From: Streptomyces sp. MA5143a
Lineage (GTDB): Bacteria; Actinomycetota; Actinomycetes; Streptomycetales; Streptomycetaceae
Direction: 5' to 3'
DNA length: 64,000 nucleotides
NCBI RefSeq assembly: GCF_900290235.1
Contig: NZ_OLMK01000028.1
Location: forward strand, 124,001-188,000
The first letter of the stretch is position 1; every line of letters starts with the position of its first letter. Shown here piece after piece: positions 8,161 to 16,823 of the stretch. Under the pieces are notes generated by a model that was not told the DNA's origin, ran no database searches, and saw only the letters and a list, made by a program, of their open reading frames with translations. Position numbers and translations under genes: made by a program.

Positions 8161-9240
8161 TCAGGCCGTGAGCCAGGCCCGCAGGCGCTCCTCCCCCGCC
8201 AGGATCTTCGCGGTCTCCACGCGTTCGTCCCGCTTGTGCGCCAGGTGCGGGTTACCGGGTCCGTAGTTGACCGCGGGGACGCCGAGGGAGCTGAAACGGG
8301 AGACGTCCGTCCAGCCGTACTTGGGCGAGGGGGTGCCGCCGACCGCCTCGATGAAGGCGGCGGCCGCCGGGTGGGAGAGGCCGGGCAGCGCGCCCGGGCT
8401 GTGGTCGTCGACCACGAACTCCTCGACACCGCAGTCGGCGAAGACCTCGCGGACGTGGGCGACGGCCTCCTCCTCCGTGCGGTCGGGCGCGTAGCGGAAG
8501 TTGACCGTGACCACGCACTCGTCGGGGATGACGTTGCCGGCCACGCCGCCGGAGATGCCGACCGCGTTGAGACCCTCGCGGTACTCCAGGCCGTCGATCA
8601 GCGGGTAGCGCGGCTGGTACGCGGCGAGGCGGGCGAGGATCGGGGCGGCCGCGTGGATGGCGTTGGAGCCCATCCAGCCGCGGGCGGAGTGGGCGCGTTC
8701 GCCCTTCGTCCTCAGCAGGACCCGCAGGGTGCCCTGGCAGCCGCCCTCGACCTGGCCGTCGGAGGGCTCCAGGAGGACCGCGAAGTCGCCCTCCAGCCAC
8801 TCGGGGTGCGCCTCGGAGATGTGCTTCAGACCGTTCAGCTCGGCGGCGACCTCCTCGTTGTCGTAGAAGACGAAGGTCAGGTCGCGGTTCGGGGACGGCA
8901 CCGTGGCCGCGATGCGCAGCTGGACCGCGACGCCGGACTTCATGTCGCAGGTGCCACAGCCCCACAGGACGCCGTCCTCGTCGAGACGGGAGGGGACGTT
9001 GTCGGCGATGGGCACGGTGTCGATGTGGCCGGCCAGGATCACCCGCTCCGCCCGCCCCAGGTGGGTGCGGGCGACGACGTTGTTGCCGTAGCGCTCGACC
9101 GTGAGGTGCGGCAGGGCGCGCAGCGCGGTCTCGATCGCGTCCGCGAGCGGCTTCTCGGTGCCGCTCTCGGAGGGGAAGGCGACGAGCTGCGCGGTCAGCC
9201 GCGCGGCGTCCAGCGTGAGGTCAATAGGGGTGTCGGCCAT
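8161..9240 (-). CDS. dapE: Succinyl-diaminopimelate desuccinylase
   Basis: Hydrolyses N-succinyl-LL-diaminopimelate in the lysine/meso-DAP pathway that feeds peptidoglycan. It is an M20-family di-zinc peptidase fold of 359 residues. Metal ligands lie in ILAGHIDTVP, GCGTCDMKSG and FYDNEEVAAE. The C-terminal half includes the dimerisation domain (KGERAHSARGWMGSNAIH). The ATG at 9238-9240 begins MADTPIDLT; upstream in-frame starts lie in non-conserved sequence. dapC, the preceding pathway step, lies 2 kb away on the same strand, so two DAP enzymes are loosely clustered. Confidence 0.92.
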   Translation of the reverse strand: MADTPIDLTLDAARLTAQLVAFPSESGTEKPLADAIETALRALPHLTVERYGNNVVARTHLGRAERVILAGHIDTVPIADNVPSRLDEDGVLWGCGTCDMKSGVAVQLRIAATVPSPNRDLTFVFYDNEEVAAELNGLKHISEAHPEWLEGDFAVLLEPSDGQVEGGCQGTLRVLLRTKGERAHSARGWMGSNAIHAAAPILARLAAYQPRYPLIDGLEYREGLNAVGISGGVAGNVIPDECVVTVNFRYAPDRTEEEAVAHVREVFADCGVEEFVVDDHSPGALPGLSHPAAAAFIEAVGGTPSPKYGWTDVSRFSSLGVPAVNYGPGNPHLAHKRDERVETAKILAGEERLRAWLTA

Positions 9241-9358
9241 GGCCCCGACCCTAACGCGCCCCGCTCGCGGATCCGGCCGGCGACCGGTTCCCGTCGCCCG
9301 CCAGGAGGTTGTCCACAACCGGGGCATGTTCCCATTACCCTCCAGTACCTTGTACGGC

Positions 9359-10372
9359 GTGCCAGAGTCGTACACCGTTTCTCCTCATCCTCGTCCCCGG
9401 CGACGTGGTGGCTGCTTCCTGCGTTTCGCGGCGGCCCTCGTCGTGCTGCTCGCACTGGGGGCGTATCTGACCATGCAGTATCTGACCGGGGGCAACGGCA
9501 CACCGAAGTGCACGGTGGTGTCGGCCGACGACGAGAAGACGTCGTACGAGTTCACGCCCGAGCAGGCGGCGAACGCGGCGACGATCTCGGCCGTGGGCAC
9601 CTCACGTGACCTGCCCGAGCGGGCCGTGACGATCGCGCTGGCGACCGCGCTCCAGGAGTCCGGTCTGCGGAACATCGCGCACGGCGACCGGGACTCGCTG
9701 GGGCTGTTCCAGCAGCGCCCGTCGCAGGGCTGGGGCACCGAGCGGCAGATCCAGGACCCCGTGTACGCGGCGGGCGAGTTCTACGAGCACCTGGCGAAGG
9801 TCTCGGGCTACGAGCGGCTGCCGCTGACCGTGGCCGCCCAGAAGGTGCAGCGCAGCGGTTACCCGGACGCCTACGCCAAGCACGAGCCGGACGCCACGCT
9901 GCTGGCCGCCGCGCTGACCGGCCGGGCGGCGGCCACGCTGACCTGCGAGGGGCGCCGGGAGACGTCCGCGACGACGTACGGCGGTGGCCCCGAGGCGGTG
10001 CGCAGCGCGCTCGCGCGGGACTTCGGCGACAAGATGTTCGACACGGCCGGGGCCGTGGTGAAGCCCGCGCGCTTCGCCGCCTCCGCGACCACCTCGACGG
10101 CGTCCGGCGCCCCGCCGGCGACCGGAGCGAGCCCGACCCCGGCGGTGTCCGCGCTGACGATCCCGGTGTCGGACGCCGGGGGCGCCGACGAGGTGCGGCG
10201 GCGGGGCTGGGAGCTGGCGCACTGGGCCGTGGCGAACTCCTCCCGGCTGGGCGTCGAGCGCGTCACGTACGCCGGGCGGGAGTGGGTGGCCGAGGGCCGG
10301 GCCGGCGCCTGGCGCAAGGCCGCGGCGGCGGGCGGCTCGACGGCCGAGGTCCGCATCGTCACGGGACGGTAG
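9359..10372 (+). CDS. Membrane-anchored lysozyme-like protein (often mislabelled heavy metal transporter)
   Basis: 337 residues from the GTG at 9359. A basic N-terminus (RPRRRGG) precedes one membrane helix (FAAALVVLLALGAYLTM), then an extracellular domain. The core (ALATALQESGLRNIAHGDRDSLGLFQQRPSQGWG) resembles lytic transglycosylase or lysozyme-like domains, with Glu in LQESG as candidate catalytic acid. The C-terminal part is Ala/Thr/Pro-rich with a small conserved tail. No transporter features are present. The start is unsure. An ATG at 9326 and a TTG at 9350 are in frame but lack a ribosome site, and the ATG version would include a TTA codon at position 4 (possible bldA dependence) and cover likely promoter sequence. 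Confidence 0.7.
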   Translation: MPESYTVSPHPRPRRRGGCFLRFAAALVVLLALGAYLTMQYLTGGNGTPKCTVVSADDEKTSYEFTPEQAANAATISAVGTSRDLPERAVTIALATALQESGLRNIAHGDRDSLGLFQQRPSQGWGTERQIQDPVYAAGEFYEHLAKVSGYERLPLTVAAQKVQRSGYPDAYAKHEPDATLLAAALTGRAAATLTCEGRRETSATTYGGGPEAVRSALARDFGDKMFDTAGAVVKPARFAASATTSTASGAPPATGASPTPAVSALTIPVSDAGGADEVRRRGWELAHWAVANSSRLGVERVTYAGREWVAEGRAGAWRKAAAAGGSTAEVRIVTGR

Positions 10373-10766
10373 GGGCCGCGCCGGAGGCGGGACACTCCTG
10401 GGCGGCGGTCCGAATCGTCCCTGGACATCGGGGGCCGGGGCTCACCCGTCGGAGGTAAGCGCGGCGCGTCGGGTGGACGGGGTGCGCGGGTTTTCGCCTG
10501 CTCACCCTCGCCCCGCCGGATTCCTTGGGAGCACGGGGCCGTAAGGATTCGGCAGACAGTCGGACCGCACGTCATTCCTTCACATTTATCCGCATTCGAT
10601 AATGCGACGCATTGCCAACTCTTTACGTTGGGCCTCCGCAACCTTCACGGACTTCGAGCGGTAGTCACTGCGTCCGCGCCCGGATCGATCACGCCGACAG
10701 CCATTCGGCGGCCAACTCCCGGGCGCGGTCGGACACTTCACCGTTCTCTTCCGTCAAAGGAGCACC
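10373..10766. promoter_or_regulatory. 394-bp non-coding region with small palindrome at 10591-10606
   Basis: Upstream of a secreted peptide gene. The region becomes AT-rich at about 10570-10625 and contains an inverted repeat CGCATT-CGAT-AATGCG. Neither strand shows a convincing coding frame. The AT-rich stretch is the best promoter candidate for the gene at 10767. Confidence 0.4.
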
Positions 10767-11117
10767 ATGTCCCTCCCCCTGACCCGCCGGATCGCCCATG
10801 CCGCGCTGCTGACCGCAGCGGGAGCGGCCTCCGTGGTCGGTGCGGCCGGCTCCGCGAGCGCGGCGCCCGAACTCCCGGCCACCCCGGACCTGGGCGGTCT
10901 GTCCGCCGTGGACGGGGCGCACGCCGGCAACACCGTGGACGGCGCGACGCAGAGCGTCACCGGCGTCGCGAGCAACGTGGGCGGCAAGGCGGCCAAGGAG
11001 ACCCTGCCGACCGTGAGCAAGACCGGCCAGAAGACCGTCAAGAGCCTGCCGACGGACTCCGTCGCCAAGGGCGGCCTGCCCACGGGCAAGCTGCCGGTCA
11101 AGAGCCCGCTCGGCTGA
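10767..11117 (+). CDS. Small secreted protein of unknown function
   Basis: A 116-residue protein with a Sec signal peptide (residues 1-33, ending AGSASAAPE). The mature part is simple, rich in Gly, Thr, Lys, Val and Ser (AKETLPTVSKTGQKTVKSLP). It has no cysteine and no recognised domain. The ATG follows AAAGGAGCACC, a strong ribosome site. It resembles the short ATP-binding-protein-annotated secreted peptides common in Streptomyces; no enzymatic motif is visible. A strong terminator follows. Confidence 0.7.
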   Translation: MSLPLTRRIAHAALLTAAGAASVVGAAGSASAAPELPATPDLGGLSAVDGAHAGNTVDGATQSVTGVASNVGGKAAKETLPTVSKTGQKTVKSLPTDSVAKGGLPTGKLPVKSPLG

Positions 11118-11132
11118 CACCTGCTCCAGCGG

Positions 11133-11164
11133 AAGGGGCCCGGGGTTTCCCCCGGGCCCCTTTT
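11133..11164. terminator. Bidirectional intrinsic terminator
   Basis: A 13-bp perfect stem, AAGGGGCCCGGGG (11133-11145) with its complement at 11150-11162, loop TTTC, followed by TT. It lies between the convergent genes at 10767 and 11182 and is usable from both strands. Confidence 0.9.
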
Positions 11165-11181
11165 CCGTCGTCCGGCCGGGC

Positions 11182-12282
11182 CTACGCCCCGGTCAGCCGG
11201 GCCACCGCCGCCGCGACCCGTTCGTCCGTGGCGGTGAAGGCGACGCGGACGTGGTGCTCACCCGCGGAGCCGTAGAAGTCACCGGGGGCCACGAGGATGC
11301 CCAGGTCGGCGAGGTGGGCGACCGTGGCCCAGCAGGACTCGTCACGGGTGGCCCAGAGGTAGAGGCTGGCCTCGCTGTGCTCGATGCGGAAGCCGTGGCG
11401 CTCCAGGGCGTCGCGGAGGGCGGCACGACGGGCGGCGTAGCGGTCGCGCTGCTCGCGGACGTGGGCGTCGTCGCCGAGGGCGGCGACCACGGCGGCCTGG
11501 GTGGGGGCCGAGGTCATCATGCCGCCGTGCTTGCGGATCTGCAGGAGCGGGTTGAGGACGGCCGGGTCGCCCAGCAGGAAGGCCGCGCGGTAGCCCGCGA
11601 GGTTGGAGCGCTTGGAGAGGGAGTGGACGGCCACGATGCCGTCGTACGAGCCGCCGTTCACGTCGGGGTGCAGGACCGAGACGGGGTCCGCCTCCCAGCC
11701 CAGCTCCAGGTAGCACTCGTCGGAGAAGAGCAGGATGCCGTGCTCGCGGGCCCAGGCCACGATCCGGGTCAGCTCCTCCTGGGAGAGGACCTTGCCGGTG
11801 GGGTTGGACGGCGAGTTCAGCCAGAGGAGCCTCAGGCCCTCGGGGTCGAGCCGCGTCGGGTCGTCGTAGACCTCGTGCTCGGCGCGGGCGAGGCGGGCGC
11901 CGACCTCGTACGTCGGGTAGGCGAGGCGCGGGTACGCGACCCGGTCGCCGGGGCCGAGGCCCAGCTGCGTGGGGAGCCAGGCGACCAGTTCCTTGGAGCC
12001 GACGATCGGCAGGACGTGGCGGTGGGTGATCCCGCGGGCGCCGAGGCGGCGCTCGGCCCAGCCGGTGATCGCGTCGCGCAGTTCGGGGGTGCCCCACACG
12101 GTCGGGTAGCCCGGCGAGTCGGCGGCGGCCACCAGGGCCTTCTGGACGAGCTCGGGGACCGGGTCGACCGGGGTGCCCACGGAGAGGTCGACGATGCCGC
12201 CGGGGTGGGCGGCGGCCGTCGCCTTGTACGGCTCCAGCTTGTCCCAGGGGAAGGTGGGGAGACGATCGCTGACTGCGGACAC
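11182..12282 (-). CDS. dapC: Succinyldiaminopimelate transaminase
   Basis: Class I/II PLP-dependent aminotransferase (366 residues) forming N-succinyl-LL-DAP in the lysine/DAP pathway. The Schiff-base lysine is K224 in SLSKRSNLAGYR, the actinobacterial DapC motif. LNSPSNPTGK (residues 155-164) and SDECYLELGW carry the conserved Asn and Asp/Tyr that contact PLP. The GTG at 12280-12282 is the start. fdxA lies upstream on the same strand, the conserved fdxC-dapC pair of M. tuberculosis (Rv1177-Rv1178). The 183-bp gap between them carries a large hairpin and a cluster of CGTACG palindromes. Confidence 0.92.
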   Translation of the reverse strand: MSAVSDRLPTFPWDKLEPYKATAAAHPGGIVDLSVGTPVDPVPELVQKALVAAADSPGYPTVWGTPELRDAITGWAERRLGARGITHRHVLPIVGSKELVAWLPTQLGLGPGDRVAYPRLAYPTYEVGARLARAEHEVYDDPTRLDPEGLRLLWLNSPSNPTGKVLSQEELTRIVAWAREHGILLFSDECYLELGWEADPVSVLHPDVNGGSYDGIVAVHSLSKRSNLAGYRAAFLLGDPAVLNPLLQIRKHGGMMTSAPTQAAVVAALGDDAHVREQRDRYAARRAALRDALERHGFRIEHSEASLYLWATRDESCWATVAHLADLGILVAPGDFYGSAGEHHVRVAFTATDERVAAAVARLTGA

Positions 12283-12301
12283 GGGATCTGGCTCACTTTC
12301 T

Positions 12302-12408
12302 CGTACGGACGCTCCGTACGGGCCCGTGGGACGGGACGCGGGCGTACGTACAGCTCGTACGGCGAACGCCTCGGCCCCGTACGGCGATCAGGTGATCGGA
12401 CCGTACGG
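12302..12408. repeat. Cluster of CGTACG palindromes with composite hairpin, fdxA-dapC gap
   Basis: CGTACG occurs at 12302, 12315, 12343, 12356, 12378 and 12402. The last two are arms of a hairpin: CCGTACGG (12377-12384), then CGATCA-GG-TGATCG, then CCGTACGG (12401-12408), about 14 paired bases with a small bulge. It follows the fdxA stop and precedes dapC, so it could be a terminator, an attenuating leader or a regulator-binding cluster. Confidence 0.6.
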
Positions 12409-12465
12409 GACCGAGGCGGCGCCTGCCGCGGGCCGCCGGCCGGGCGGGCTCGCGGCGTCGCTTCC

Positions 12466-12783
12466 TCAGGCCTGCGGCGGCAGGGCGGCGATGAAGGGGT
12501 GGTCGCGCTCGATCAGGCCGAGCTTGCTCGCACCGCCGGGAGAGCCGAGCTCGTCGAAGAACTCGACGTTCGCCTTGTAGTAGTCCTTCCACTCCTCCGG
12601 AGTGTCGTCCTCGTAGAAGATCGCCTCGACCGGGCACACCGGCTCGCAGGCACCGCAGTCGACGCATTCATCCGGGTGGATGTAGAGGGACCGCTGACCC
12701 TCGTAGATGCAGTCGACCGGGCACTCCTCGATGCACGCCTTGTCCTTGACGTCGACACAAGGCTGCGCGATGACGTAGGTCAC
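12466..12783 (-). CDS. fdxA: 7Fe ferredoxin [3Fe-4S][4Fe-4S]
   Basis: A 105-residue bacterial 7Fe ferredoxin, a low-potential electron carrier. The N-terminal clusters are bound by C9-x7-C17-x3-C21 and by the canonical CVDCGACEPVCPVEAI set in the second half, each with the Cys-Pro end. The C-terminal tail (WKDYYKANVEFFDEL and onward) is typical of actinobacterial FdxA/FdxC. It precedes dapC as in M. tuberculosis. Electron partners (P450s, mycofactocin or other reductases) cannot be told from sequence. The ATG at 12781-12783 is followed directly by the conserved MTYVIAQPC. Confidence 0.95.
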   Translation of the reverse strand: MTYVIAQPCVDVKDKACIEECPVDCIYEGQRSLYIHPDECVDCGACEPVCPVEAIFYEDDTPEEWKDYYKANVEFFDELGSPGGASKLGLIERDHPFIAALPPQA

Positions 12784-12923
12784 GCTGTCGTTCCTCCTCG
12801 ATAGGGCGCTGGCGGGCCTCCTCAGGCTCCGCCGCCTGGCGCGCGGGAGCGCGGCGTCGTCGATGCCCGCCCCTAGTATCTCCGTTCCTGGGCATGATCC
12901 GAACAGGAGGGGTGAACTGACCT

Positions 12924-13964
12924 GTGGAAATCTCTGCCGGTGGACGTCTCGAGATCCGCGTTTCCGCCGCTGACGTGGGAAAACGCGTCTCCGTGCGGCG
13001 GGTTGCCGAGGATGCCGTCGCGGGTCGGAAATTCACCGACACGGTTGGTGTTCTCACATCATGGGACGACGGCGTGCTGCTGATCACCCGCAGGGACGGG
13101 GAGCGCGTCCGGATCGAGGAGTCGTCGCTGGTGGCGGGGAAGGTGGTGCCCGCCGCGCCCGCCCGCCGGCGGGGACCGGCGGCCTCGTACGAGGAACTGG
13201 CGCGGATCTCCGCGCGGGCCTGGCAGCCCGTCGAGCGGGAGTCGCTCGGCCGCTGGGAGCTGCGGGCCGCCGCCGGCTTCACCCGGCGCGCCAACTCGGT
13301 GCTGCCCCTCGGCGACCCCGGCATACCCCTGGACGAGGCGCTGAGGGCGGTACGCGGCTGGTACGCGGCCCGGGGGCTGCCCGCCTACCTCCAACTGGCC
13401 ACCGGCGCCGAGGGCACCCAGGAGCTCCTCTGCGCGGAGGTGGAGGACCGCGGCTGGATCCGTGAGGTCACCGCCGAGCTGTGGATCGGGGCGCTCGCGC
13501 CCGTCGCGGACCGGGAGGCGCCCGGGGTGCGGCTGTCCCGGACGGCGGACGAGGCGTGGCTCAGCCGCTACCAGCGCAAGGGAGCCGGCGAGGTCGCGCT
13601 GAAGGTGCTCGGCAGCGGGCCCTCGGTGTGGTTCGCGACGGTGCCGGGGGCCGAGGGGGCCGCTCCCGCGGCGATCGGACGGTGTGTCGTGGACGGGCGG
13701 TGGGCGGGTTTCGCGGCCGTGGAGGTCGATCCGGCGCGCCGCCGGGAAGGGCTCGCGACGACCGTGATGGCCGCGCTGGCCCAGCGGGCGCTGGACGAGG
13801 GGGCCTCGGCGGGCTGGCTCCAGGTCGAGACGGACAACGCGGGCGCGCGGACGCTGTACGGCGGTATGGGCTTCGCCGCGCACCATGCGTATCACCACTA
13901 CCGGGCGCCCGGGGACGCGTCCGAAGGGTTCGGGGGCCGTTTCGAGTCGTCGCGGTCGTCATGA
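12924..13964 (+). CDS. GNAT-family N-acetyltransferase with N-terminal SH3-like domain
   Basis: 346 residues. The N-terminal part (about 1-75; VGKRVSVRRVAED ... VGVLTSWDDGVLLITRRDGE) looks like a small beta-barrel. The C-terminal half is a GNAT domain with the acetyl-CoA loop VDPARRREGLATTVM and the ETDNAGARTLYGGMGF region. The substrate is unknown. The GTG at 12924 is preceded by AGGAGG at a long spacing. Its stop overlaps the next gene by four bases (ATGA), so it is coupled to the SirB1-like gene. Confidence 0.85.
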   Translation: MEISAGGRLEIRVSAADVGKRVSVRRVAEDAVAGRKFTDTVGVLTSWDDGVLLITRRDGERVRIEESSLVAGKVVPAAPARRRGPAASYEELARISARAWQPVERESLGRWELRAAAGFTRRANSVLPLGDPGIPLDEALRAVRGWYAARGLPAYLQLATGAEGTQELLCAEVEDRGWIREVTAELWIGALAPVADREAPGVRLSRTADEAWLSRYQRKGAGEVALKVLGSGPSVWFATVPGAEGAAPAAIGRCVVDGRWAGFAAVEVDPARRREGLATTVMAALAQRALDEGASAGWLQVETDNAGARTLYGGMGFAAHHAYHHYRAPGDASEGFGGRFESSRSS

Positions 13965-14833
13965 GCGGGCCGTACCCCGACATGCGTGCGCCTCTGCCGC
14001 CGGAGCCGGAGCGGGCCGCCGAGGTGCGGCGGCGGTTCGCCGCGGAGGCGCGGGCCGAGCGGCCCGACCTCGCCACGCTGTGCCTGCTCGTGGGCGCCGC
14101 GGGCGACGGGGCGCTGGACGACGCCGGTCTCGACGCCGCGCAGATCGAACTGGACCGGCTCGCGGGGCTGCTGCCCTACCGTCCCGGCGGGCCCCGCGCG
14201 TGGGCGCTCGCGCTGGAGGGGCTGCTCGGCGAGCGGTGCGGGTTCCGCGGCTCCGCCGCGGACTACCGGCGGCTGGAGTCGTCGCTGCTGCACCGGGTGC
14301 TGGAGCGGCGGCGGGGGCTGCCGATCCTGCTGTCGGTGGTGTGGATGGAGGTGGCCCGGCGGGCGGGGGCCCCGGTGTACGGGGTCGCGCTGCCCGGGCA
14401 CTTCGTCGTGGGGTTCGGGCCCGCGGAGGAGCAGGTGCTGGCCGATCCGTTCGACGGGGGGCGGGTGCTCAGCGGGAGCGACGCGGAGACCCTGGTCGCG
14501 GGGGCGACGGGAGGTCCGCTGGAGCCGGGGATGCTGCGGCCGGCCGATCCGCTGGACGTCGTGCTGCGGGTCCTGAACAACGTACGGGCGTGGGCCGCGG
14601 CCCGGCCCGAGCGGTCGGACGTGGCGTTGTGGGCGATCGAGTTGTCGCTGGCCCTGCCCTCGCACCCGGCGCGGCTGCGGTACGAGTGGGCGCAGTTGCT
14701 GGTGCTGCGGGGGGAGTTCCTGCGCGGTGCCGCGGAGCTGGAGGCCTACGCGGAGGTGGTGGCGGGCGTGGACGACAGCGCGGCGGACCGGGTGCGGCGA
14801 CAGGCGGGGGCGGCTCGGGCTCGGTTGAACTGA
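13961..14833 (+). CDS. SirB1/transglutaminase-like protein
   Basis: A 290-residue protein of the SirB1 N-terminal family with a transglutaminase-like fold. The middle (LESSLLHRVLERRRGLPILLSVVWMEVARRAGAPVYGVALPGHFVVGF) is the diagnostic segment. The nucleophile position of active transglutaminases is not obvious. The C-terminal half is helical and TPR-like (PARLRYEWAQLLVLRGEFLRGAAELEAY). Function is unknown; it may be a protein-binding module. The ATG overlaps the GNAT stop (ATGA). Confidence 0.8.
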   Translation: MSGPYPDMRAPLPPEPERAAEVRRRFAAEARAERPDLATLCLLVGAAGDGALDDAGLDAAQIELDRLAGLLPYRPGGPRAWALALEGLLGERCGFRGSAADYRRLESSLLHRVLERRRGLPILLSVVWMEVARRAGAPVYGVALPGHFVVGFGPAEEQVLADPFDGGRVLSGSDAETLVAGATGGPLEPGMLRPADPLDVVLRVLNNVRAWAAARPERSDVALWAIELSLALPSHPARLRYEWAQLLVLRGEFLRGAAELEAYAEVVAGVDDSAADRVRRQAGAARARLN

Positions 14834-14900
14834 GAGCCGGCTGCGGTTGGGGTGCGGGCCGGGTGCGTGTCCCCGCCGTAGGGGCCTGTGTCCGTGGACG

Positions 14901-14956
14901 GCTGCGGGTGCGTCGTGGTTGGTCGCGCAGTTCCCCGCGCCCCTGGAGGGCTGCCC
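14901..14956. repeat. Dispersed Streptomyces intergenic repeat
   Basis: The stretch containing GGTTGGTCGCGCAGTTCCCC followed by GCGCCCCTGG matches, from memory, a short sequence found many times between genes in Streptomyces genomes. It lies in the 191-bp gap between the convergent SirB1-like and response-regulator genes. Its function is unknown. Confidence 0.55.
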
Positions 14957-15024
14957 CCGGCCAGCCACCTCGCCCCAACCACAGCCCGGCCCACCGACCG
15001 CCTCGGCCCGTCCTCCCGGCCCGG

Positions 15025-15639
15025 CTACAGCCACCCCTTCTCCCGTGCGATCCGTACCGCCTCCCGTCGATTGCGGACCGACAGCTTCTGTATCGCCGTG
15101 GAGAGGTAGTTGCGGACCGTGCCCTGGGAGAGGTGGAGGGTCTCGGCCAGCTCCGCGTTCGTGGCGCCGTCGGCTGCCGCGCGGAGCACCTCGCGTTCGC
15201 GGTCGGTCAGGGGGTTGGCCCCCTCGGCGAGGGCCGCTGCCGCGAGGGTGGGGTCGATGACCCGTTCGCCGGTGAGGACGCGGCGTACGGCGTCGGCCAG
15301 CCGCGCGGCGGGGGCGTCCTTGACGAGGAACGCGTCGGCGCCGGCCTCCATGGCGCCGCGGAGGTAGCCGGGGCGGCCGAACGTGGTGAGGACGACGAGC
15401 TTCACGGCGGGCAGCTCGCGGTGGAGCCGGGCCGCCGCCTCGATGCCCGTCGCGCCCGGCATCTCGATGTCGAGGAGGGCCACGTCGACGTCATGGGCGC
15501 GGGCGGCGGCCAGGACCTCGTCGCCGCGGGCGACCTGGGCCACCACCTCGATGTCCTCCTCCAGGCCCAGGAGGGCGGCCAGGGCCTCGCGGACCATCGA
15601 CTGGTCCTCGGCGAGGAGGACCTTGATCGTGCGGCTCAT
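15025..15639 (-). CDS. NarL/LuxR-type response regulator (DesR-like)
   Basis: A 204-residue two-component regulator. The receiver domain (1-120) has the acidic pair ED11-12, phospho-acceptor D57 in ALLDIEMPG, Thr in VLTTFGRPGY and Lys in FLVKD. The C-terminal LuxR helix-turn-helix (LTDREREVLRAAADGATNAELAETL) ends the protein. The ATG overlaps the kinase stop by four bases. Its likely target is the operon's own promoter, which has an inverted repeat at 18556-18582. Confidence 0.93.
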   Translation of the reverse strand: MSRTIKVLLAEDQSMVREALAALLGLEEDIEVVAQVARGDEVLAAARAHDVDVALLDIEMPGATGIEAAARLHRELPAVKLVVLTTFGRPGYLRGAMEAGADAFLVKDAPAARLADAVRRVLTGERVIDPTLAAAALAEGANPLTDREREVLRAAADGATNAELAETLHLSQGTVRNYLSTAIQKLSVRNRREAVRIAREKGWL

Positions 15640-16823
15640 GCGCCGGATCCTATGTCCGGGGTCACGGGCGCCGCGGGGGCCCTGGCCACCAGGCGGAAGC
15701 CGTGCCCGGCGGGTCCCGCGTCCAGCGTGCCGCCCACCTTCTCCAGTCGTTCGGTGAGGCCCGTGAGCCCGGTGCCCGGGCTGCCGCCGGCCCCGTCGGC
15801 CTGGATGCCCCCGACGCCCTTCCCGTCGTCGTCGACGGTGAGTTCGAGGGCCGGGCCGTCGAGGGTCTGGCGGCGGACGAGGTCCACCGAGCAGCGGTGG
15901 GCGCCGCTGTGCCGGACGACGTTGGTGACGGCTTCGCGCAGCGCCCAGGCCAGGGCGGACTCGGTGTCGTCGGGGACGTCGGTGAGGTCGGGGACGGCGT
16001 CGGGCAGTTCGGCGGTGATGCCGGCCGCCGTGAGCGCGTCGCGGGCACCGGCGAGTTCGGTGGCGAGGCGGGGGCGGCGGTAGCCGGTGACGGCCTCGCG
16101 GACGTCGACGAGGGCCTGGCGGCTGACCTGCTCGATGTCGGCGACCTGGCGGGCCGCCTCCTCGGGGCGGTCCGGGAGCATCCGGCCCGCCAGCTCGCTC
16201 TTGAGGGTGATCAGGGAAAGGGAGTGGCCGAGGAGGTCGTGCAGGTCGCGCGCGAGGCGCAGGCGCTCCTCGTTCGCCGCCAGCTGGGCCACCGTCGCCC
16301 GGGCCTCCCGGAGCTCACGGGTCGTGTGGATGAGTTCGCGCACACCGGCCATGGAGAAGCCGCCGAGGAGGGCCGGCAGGAGCAGGGAGGCCAGATACGC
16401 CTCCCCGCCGGGCACGGAGAGGGCGACGGCCGTCAGCAGCGCGGAGCAGGCCGGGATCGTCAGCCGGGCCAGGCGCAGCGGGAGCGCGGCGCCGGACGCG
16501 ACCGACACATAGACGAAGAGCACGAGCCACTCGCGGCCGAGGGTGAGGGCCAGGACCGTGGACTGGGCGGCGAGCACGGCGAGGGAGCCGAGGACCAGGC
16601 GGTTGGTCTCGCCGCGGCCGGTGCGGAAGATCAGCACGAAGTACCAGGCGACGAAGGCGGCCAGGCCGATCCAGCCGAGGAGGCGGACGCCGGCGCTGTG
16701 GCCCCCGTGCAGCAGGTCCGTCACGGGGGCGCTGAGGTAGGCGAGCCAGATCCCGGTCCAGAGGAACTTCATCGCCCGCTGTCTGCCGTTCTGCGGGCGC
16801 TGCCCGATGCCGACGCCGCTCAC
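15636..16823 (-). CDS. Sensor histidine kinase (HisKA_3 type)
   Basis: A 395-residue membrane sensor kinase partnering the response regulator just downstream. Five or six membrane helices fill residues 1-150. A short coiled coil then leads to the HisKA_3 phospho-acceptor box (RLARDLHDLLGHSLSLITLKSELA). The HATPase domain has an intact N box (REAVTNVVRHSGAHRC) and G boxes (DDGKGV, GTGLTGL). The sensing part is all membrane, as in DesK-like kinases that sense envelope or lipid state. The GTG start overlaps the permease stop by four bases (GTGA). Confidence 0.9.
   Translation of the reverse strand: MSGVGIGQRPQNGRQRAMKFLWTGIWLAYLSAPVTDLLHGGHSAGVRLLGWIGLAAFVAWYFVLIFRTGRGETNRLVLGSLAVLAAQSTVLALTLGREWLVLFVYVSVASGAALPLRLARLTIPACSALLTAVALSVPGGEAYLASLLLPALLGGFSMAGVRELIHTTRELREARATVAQLAANEERLRLARDLHDLLGHSLSLITLKSELAGRMLPDRPEEAARQVADIEQVSRQALVDVREAVTGYRRPRLATELAGARDALTAAGITAELPDAVPDLTDVPDDTESALAWALREAVTNVVRHSGAHRCSVDLVRRQTLDGPALELTVDDDGKGVGGIQADGAGGSPGTGLTGLTERLEKVGGTLDAGPAGHGFRLVARAPAAPVTPDIGSGA

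Noticed and set aside
14901..14956. The dispersed repeat as an insertion-sequence end
   Set aside because: No transposase, no target duplication and no inverted partner nearby; the sequence is a small repeat only.
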